NCBI GenBank assembly: GCA_022592435.1
Contig: JABYQS010000867.1
Span: 1 to 11,905 of the forward strand
Length of the DNA: 11,905 nt
Reading direction: 5' to 3'
Source of the DNA: Cerioporus squamosus
Taxonomy: Eukaryota > Basidiomycota > Agaricomycetes > Polyporales > Polyporaceae
Under the pieces are notes generated by a model. It was not told where the DNA came from. It was given only the letters and a program-made list of their open reading frames with translations, and did not search any database. Shown piece by piece: positions 7,833 through 11,905 of this stretch. The stretch's first letter is position 1, and every line of letters starts with the position of its first letter. The position numbers and the translations under genes are program-made.

Positions 7833-9084
7833 TTAGACTTGCAGCCCGGCGCGTGCGTCGTGGTAGCTGGGAGGTGCCTCGCTCAAACTCTCTCTCCTCT
7901 CTTCTCTCCGCTCACGCTCCTTCCGGAGCGCCGCGACTTGGGAAGGCATCACCTGCGGATGGGATACCACGGCCCTTCCCGAGCTGTCGTGTATATAGCC
8001 CCCAGAAGGAAGCGAGGGCGACGAGGCAACGCTGAGCTGCGACGGCAGTTCGCTCACACTGGCCATCGCACGGGAAGCAGTATCGGGCGAGGTGTGGCTG
8101 GCAGTAGATACCGGCCCCCGCGAGATGTCCGCGACTGCGAGAGAAGGCAGAGAAGGCCGAGAAGGCCGAGGAGGCCGTGCGTTGACAGATGCTGTTGGAA
8201 CAAGGCGTTCGTCGCTGTCCGCAAGGATGCCGTCACCGGAGCGCGCTCGGTAGTTCCCTGCGCTCTTCTCCTGGACGTGCACTTGTGGGTGTCTGCGGGC
8301 CCGTCTAAGCAGTAGGAGGAAGAGCAGTGCGATGAGTAGCAGTGTTACTACGCCACCGACCACACCGCCGACGATAGCGGCAATGGGAGCGCCGGAGCGA
8401 GAAGATGTAGGGGATCCGACGGTAGGTCCAGAGGTACCCGTGGTCTAGTTAACATCTCAGCACACGCCGGAGCTTACAGGTTCGGTACAGACTTACCCGG
8501 GTGCTTGAGCTAGAGCTCGAGGCCTCAGGCTGATCAGTGAAGGTGTAGACGACGTAGTCGAAGAGGATCAAGGAGGATGAGGTGTCGCCGACGGTCTGAA
8601 TGACCAGGGTGTGCTCCTGGTTCTTCAGATCTGTGCTCGAATGCACGGGTATGTTGTAGTCGAATTCCGTGCTGCTCGAAGGGGTGTGGGTGAATGTTCC
8701 GACGCGCGCACCGTCCATGGAGAAGGTGAGATTCGTGCCAGTATCTGCGTTGGTGACCGTGTTTGGGATGACGTTGTACACGTATACAGCAGTCCCGTTG
8801 AATCGCATAGTGATAGAGCGTGGTTCTGGATCCCCAGGATGGTGCGTGGTGTCGTGCCATGTGCCATTGAGGACTTGTGAGGTGTCGAGGTGAACGAAGC
8901 AGGCAGAGCAAGTGGATCCTTGATGCCATGCCCCAGGCGGCGAGTACTCCGGTACCAGCCCGGTGACGCTGTCTCCTCTTTCGTCGTCGATGGTTCGGTT
9001 CGTAGAGAGGGCCCAGGCACATCCGGAGAAGATGAGTGCGAAGAGAACGCGGAGAGAGGCCAGCCTATGTCGCGATGCGACCAT
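7833..9084 (-). CDS. single-pass membrane protein of the agaricomycete TIDDxxGD ectodomain family, intact copy
   Basis: Two exons on the minus strand (9084-8497 and 8444-7833) around a 52-bp intron (8445-8496, GTAAGT...CTAG) give 399 aa. Residues 1-25 are a signal peptide (h-region LRVLFALIFSGCAWA). The ectodomain carries NRTIDDERGD, a GSTCSACF cysteine pair, GTWHDTT, FNGTAVYVYN, TNLTF, and a final LILFDYVVYTF, with several N-glycosylation sites (NRT, NGT, NLT). A Ser/Thr-rich stalk spans the intron, the transmembrane helix is about residues 217-242, and basic RRARR follows. The cytoplasmic tail is rich in Pro/Ser and charged residues (KERERREERRE) and ends with APPSYHDA, a PPxY motif at 387-390. 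Proteins of this layout are common and often tandem in mushroom genomes. Their function is unknown to me; a surface sensor or ligand-binding role is plausible but unproven. The start was chosen for the signal peptide; the frame stays open upstream without features. Confidence 0.85.
8141..8176 (-). repeat. four 9-bp tandem repeats inside the membrane-protein tail
   Basis: Four units of the form GAGAAGGCC, with single-base variants, lie in the coding exon. On the minus strand they encode the three-residue repeat (R/L)P(P/S) in the cytoplasmic tail. Repeat number could vary without changing the frame. Confidence 0.75.
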
Positions 9085-9623
9085 GGCGGGCGAAGAGGCG
9101 AGACTGCCCAGCCGAGCGAGAGTGGATGCAGACAGCAGTAAAGCACTCAGAGACCGCGAAGAGGCGTTATGAAGGTGGTGACGGAGGCTTGTGCATTGAT
9201 TGGGTGCTGTCATCTGCGCGATACTTATTTCGGAATGACGAGTAATCAATCACATTGCGCGTGCCGATAGTAACGAGGTCTCTTCGAACAACAAGAATGC
9301 AGAGAACATCAGCGCGAGCAATCCCGATTGACGACGAGATGAGATGACCCGAACTCTGGCACATGGTACGCCTACCCGGGCTGCTGTGAACACGGATTGG
9401 AATATCACTGTGCGTCTCATAAGGCCTGAGAGCGGCGATGCAGTGATCGCAGCGTCCCGAGTTAAGGTGCCCCACAGAGGGGATAGCTGATCTTCGGGAC
9501 ATCCGCCGGTTGCCAGGCCGCGTTCGTCAGGAAGCGAAACCATATCATCGACACCTAGTAATGATCAGTTAATCGGGACATGTGAGCACTGCGGAGAGCG
9601 GAGCACATACCATTCTACGTAGC
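9085..9623 (-). promoter_or_regulatory. intergenic and promoter region of the intact membrane-protein gene
   Basis: This is the space between two head-to-tail minus-strand genes. On the minus strand a TATA-like AAATAAGTAT occurs at 9221-9230, about 140 bp before the start codon, with an AT-rich GTGATTGATT just upstream of it. Open frames at 9167-9502 and 9250-9543 show no domain features and are not called. Confidence 0.35.
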
Positions 9624-11040
9624 TCACGAGGTAGTTTGTTCCTTGCAAGCGTTGGACGACTCCTCCGGGTTTATGACGTGTAGCCTGCGCCCCTTCGGCC
9701 GCCATGGATCATACCGCTTCTCGCGAGGAAGAGCCTCGATGAGCAATCTCCTCTCAGCCTCCAGCTCTTCGCGCAAGCGTGCCACCCTCTCTTGTAACGC
9801 CTCGAACGATGTATCCACACCGTGACCTGGCCCATCGCGCGGATCCTGCAGCTTCCTCTTTCCTTCCCCCCTAAGAACGCCGCACATATGTTCCTCGAGC
9901 TCAGCGATCTCTCTCATCAGGTCCGCCAAGCGGATGGAGTGCTCGGTTCCAGTTGCAGACATCGCGGGAGCAGGTACGTCAGCCCGATGGGTCGGAGGGG
10001 TAGCCAACGGAGTCTGAAGTCGATTTGCAGAGTCGCGGGGGCTCGGTGTGGGTATGGGGGCAAAGACAAGATCCGAAGATCTCAAGGACGGGCTTGATCC
10101 TCTACCGGCGTCGAGGGAGGACACTACCGGCAAAGGAGAACGGAGAGGGGAAGGAAAGGATGAGAAGGTGGGGTGAGGACGAGAAGACGGGTCCGACGCG
10201 CGATTGAAGAATGAGGGGCGAATCGACCTGGGTATGGTCGTCACTTTCCTACTGAAGAAAGGTAGTGCGAGCGACCTGCGTCTTCGGAAGACGAGTACCC
10301 CGATGAAGAGTGCGACGAGTGCAAGGATCACTCCGACTGCGGCACCTATACCCGCTCCAACCGCTACGGCTGAAGACTTCGCAGATGATCCCTGGGATCC
10401 AACGCCGGATACCGACGGCGTAGATGTCGAAGTCGCGGGGGGCATACCAGCCTGAGTCGCCGTGGGAGTCAGCGACGTCGGAGGTACGCCTGTCGTGTCT
10501 TCCTCGGTAGTGTAGATCGCATAATCGAACAGCACAACGGAAGGAGTTGGGCCACTGGCCTCGATTGACAGCATATGTGAAGCGTAGGTGAGACTGTCGT
10601 TCTGATAGACGAGGGTCCGATATAGAATGGTCGACGCGGCGTCGTTCTGGGGGGTGTGCGCGTAGTGACCAACCTCCGTGCCGTCGAGAACAAAGTTAAG
10701 TTGGTAAACGTGGTAGTACCTGGTATTGCATTGGTGACCAGGTTGTAAACGTAGACGGCAGTTCCATTGAAACTGATCTGGATGACCCGCGGGGGTTGCC
10801 CCGGCTGGTATGTGGTGTCGTGCCATGTCTCGTCGAATGCCTTGAAAGGATCTGCATGCTGAGTGATACTACAGAACGAGCACGTCGAGCCTTGCGACCA
10901 GGCAGAGGACGGGAAGTATTGAGGCTTCCAACCGGTAGAAGCGTCGCCATCCTCGTCATCGATGGTAACATTGACTTGAGCAGCCGAAGAGATGCTCGCA
11001 AGCAGGTGAACGCAAGCAAGCACCGTAGGACGGAACGCAT
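9624..11040 (-). pseudogene. TIDDxxGD-type single-pass membrane protein, frameshifted copy
   Basis: Clearly homologous to the intact neighbour, but it cannot be read in one frame. An ATG at 11040 opens MRSVLRCLLAFTCL, a good signal-peptide start. The family sequence (LLASISSAAQVNVTIDDEDGD, GSTCSFCS, ETWHDTT, FNGTAVYVYN, TTFTNLT) then continues in another frame to about 10695. The rest (FVLDGTEVGHYAHTP... to the stop at 9624) is in the third frame. Each change equals one missing base; no GT...AG intron that restores the frame without losing conserved residues was found. The 3' part has a Ser/Thr stalk, a transmembrane helix (VAVGAGIGAAVGVILALVAL) followed by RRRR, a Pro/Ser-rich tail, and a coiled-coil-like end (MREIAELEEH; LQERVARLREELEAERRLL). 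It lacks the stalk intron of its neighbour. Either it is a recent pseudogene with two single-base deletions, or the assembly has two indel errors. An unusual splice form is less likely. Confidence 0.7.
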
Positions 11041-11080
11041 GTAGAACCTGCCCGCGTTGTAGGCTGTAGCGTACGGCGAC

Positions 11081-11158
11081 CTAGAAACGAGTTGATATGT
11101 AAGGACGACAGACAAGCACTTGGCAAGCTCGGGGCAGGGGGGCGGCACCCCTACTCAC
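11081..11158 (-). other. likely 5'-UTR intron of the frameshifted membrane-protein copy
   Basis: On the minus strand ATAG|GTGAGT opens this 78-bp intron and TTTCTAG|GTC closes it, between a TATA box and the ATG at 11040. The only ATG between TATA and donor begins ATG CCT TGA, so the first exon would be non-coding. Confidence 0.5.
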
Positions 11159-11207
11159 CTATCTTCAAGGCATTCAACTGACAAGATTCCACGGACGTCA
11201 ATGCCCC

Positions 11208-11217
11208 CAATATATAA
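11208..11217 (-). promoter_or_regulatory. TATA box of the frameshifted membrane-protein copy
   Basis: On the minus strand this reads GTTATATATTG, about 50 bp upstream of the inferred 5'-UTR donor. It is the best TATA match in the window, which suggests the promoter is intact even though the coding frame is broken. Confidence 0.5.
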
Positions 11218-11218
11218 C

Positions 11219-11819
11219 TGAGAAGAAACCGCTGCATGAGCGGAGAGAAGCCTCTCAGCCCATGATCAACAAGTGTGTTCTGATATCAGGTGGCAAGTCG
11301 GCGCTGACATGGCCTACCAGCGGCCACGACACCAATTGGGCACGTCTCTCGCGCCTCTCCTAGCGTCTGACGGGACGATACAGATGGGCGTGTGGGCATT
11401 GCCCCAAGACGTGTTGACTACCGCAGATGGAGCGTTGGAGGTCGAAGGCAAGGACGTTACATAATCGCCCGGGTTAGGCCTCGGAGTTGACGCGGATGGC
11501 GCTCCATCAGCGCGGTGAGCTCTTGCTTTCAAGTTCAATCAACTACTGGAAGCCACCGTGACATGGAAGTCTGGACCGCAGTGCTAGTATCCGGTGTCTG
11601 TGTATTCGATCCGAGTCAGCCTGAGAGTGGCGGATGTCAGTATCACCGATTGCAGAGATAAGTACGGTCGGAGAAGACTCGTCGTGTCGACGAAGATCTC
11701 AAGGAAAAGGTGCTCGGTCGAGGTACTATTATGAGATCGCAGAAATGTACCCCGTTCTGTGTAACTCTATACAGGCTAGTCTAGTTCAGGAAACAGTAAC
11801 AACATAAACTGGCCTTCAC
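11219..11819. other. intergenic region, nothing recognised
   Basis: The stretch lies between the promoter of the frameshifted copy and the 3' end of the edge copy. Open frames at 11273-11464 (+) and 11314-11538 (-) have no family features. The 10-bp palindrome CTGATATCAG at 11280-11289 is probably chance. Confidence 0.5.
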
Positions 11820-11905
11820 CTACGTCGAACATCCGTGGGACCTTGGAAATGCCTCTTCCATAAGCCTCCTCTCATCCTCTATCAGCGCCCGCACTCTCTT
11901 CATCC
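11820..11905 (-). CDS. C-terminal end of a third membrane-protein paralogue (partial at the window edge)
   Basis: On the minus strand one frame enters from the right edge and ends at TAG (11822-11820). The 27 visible residues include RVRALIEDERRLMEEAFPR, which lines up with the tail of the frameshifted neighbour (RVARLREELEAERRLLIEALPR), with the same charged heptad-like spacing and the same [AL]-P-R ending. It is therefore most likely the coiled-coil tail end of a third family copy in the same orientation. The rest of the gene lies outside the window. Short length is the main limit on confidence. Confidence 0.6.
   Translation of the reverse strand, partial: MKRVRALIEDERRLMEEAFPRSHGCST

Noticed and set aside
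7830..8315. 161-codon plus-strand ORF
   Set aside because: It is the antisense shadow of the second exon of the membrane protein, rich in R and P from the reverse reading of a Ser/Pro-rich tail.
8534..9146. minus-strand ORFs of 162 and 173 codons
   Set aside because: They are out-of-frame shadows of the membrane-protein ectodomain exon, which has a signal peptide and conserved motifs in its own frame.
10694..10760. a 46-bp intron (GTACTACC...GGAG) explaining the second frame change
   Set aside because: It would delete the conserved LDGTEVG segment and does not restore the required frame, so a one-base loss fits better.
1..11905. CRISPR array, tRNA, rRNA or prokaryotic defence genes
   Set aside because: No regularly spaced repeats, cloverleaf sequence or rRNA-like stretch was seen, and the gene structure is eukaryotic throughout.

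Overview
The window looks like nuclear DNA of a filamentous basidiomycete, probably an agaricomycete. The genes are broken by many short introns of about 49-78 bp with GT...AG ends. Two protein families typical of mushroom-forming fungi are present, and there is no bacterial-style operon structure. This assignment rests on gene style and recognised families, not on a database search.

Layout. Positions 1-1221 are mostly gene-poor; the minus strand holds a decayed-looking, cysteine-rich small-protein remnant at about 303-594. Positions 1222-2546 hold a non-autonomous DNA transposon (MITE-like), present as two head-to-tail copies. It has imperfect terminal inverted repeats and a perfect 8-bp target-site duplication at the outer edges, and it lies about 104 bp upstream of a cytochrome P450 start codon. 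Two tandem paralogous P450 genes follow on the + strand (2651-4659, 10 exons, 503 aa; 5568-7642, 11 exons, 498 aa). Both have an N-terminal membrane anchor, ExxR and the heme-Cys motif, so both look intact. They share almost every exon boundary, but the second has one extra intron. Between them is an unidentified intron-containing reading frame (5080-5502).

The right part is a head-to-tail array, all on the minus strand, of a mushroom-type single-pass membrane protein family: signal peptide, glycosylated TIDDxxGD...GTAVYVY ectodomain, Ser/Thr-rich stalk, transmembrane helix, cytoplasmic tail. The copy at 7833-9084 is intact with one intron. The copy at 9624-11040 needs two frame changes to read through and is called a probable pseudogene or assembly-affected gene. 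The C-terminal end of a third copy runs off the right edge (11820-11905).

How the genes might work together. The P450 pair probably oxidises a terpenoid-like or other lipophilic small molecule at the ER. This is inferred from resemblance to the CYP512 / ent-kaurene-oxidase-like group, and no terpene synthase is visible in the window. The membrane proteins have no established link to the P450s. I see no prokaryotic defence system, CRISPR array, rRNA or tRNA. The most unusual features are the tandem transposon in the P450 promoter region, the paralogue-specific intron, and the uneven decay of the membrane-protein array.
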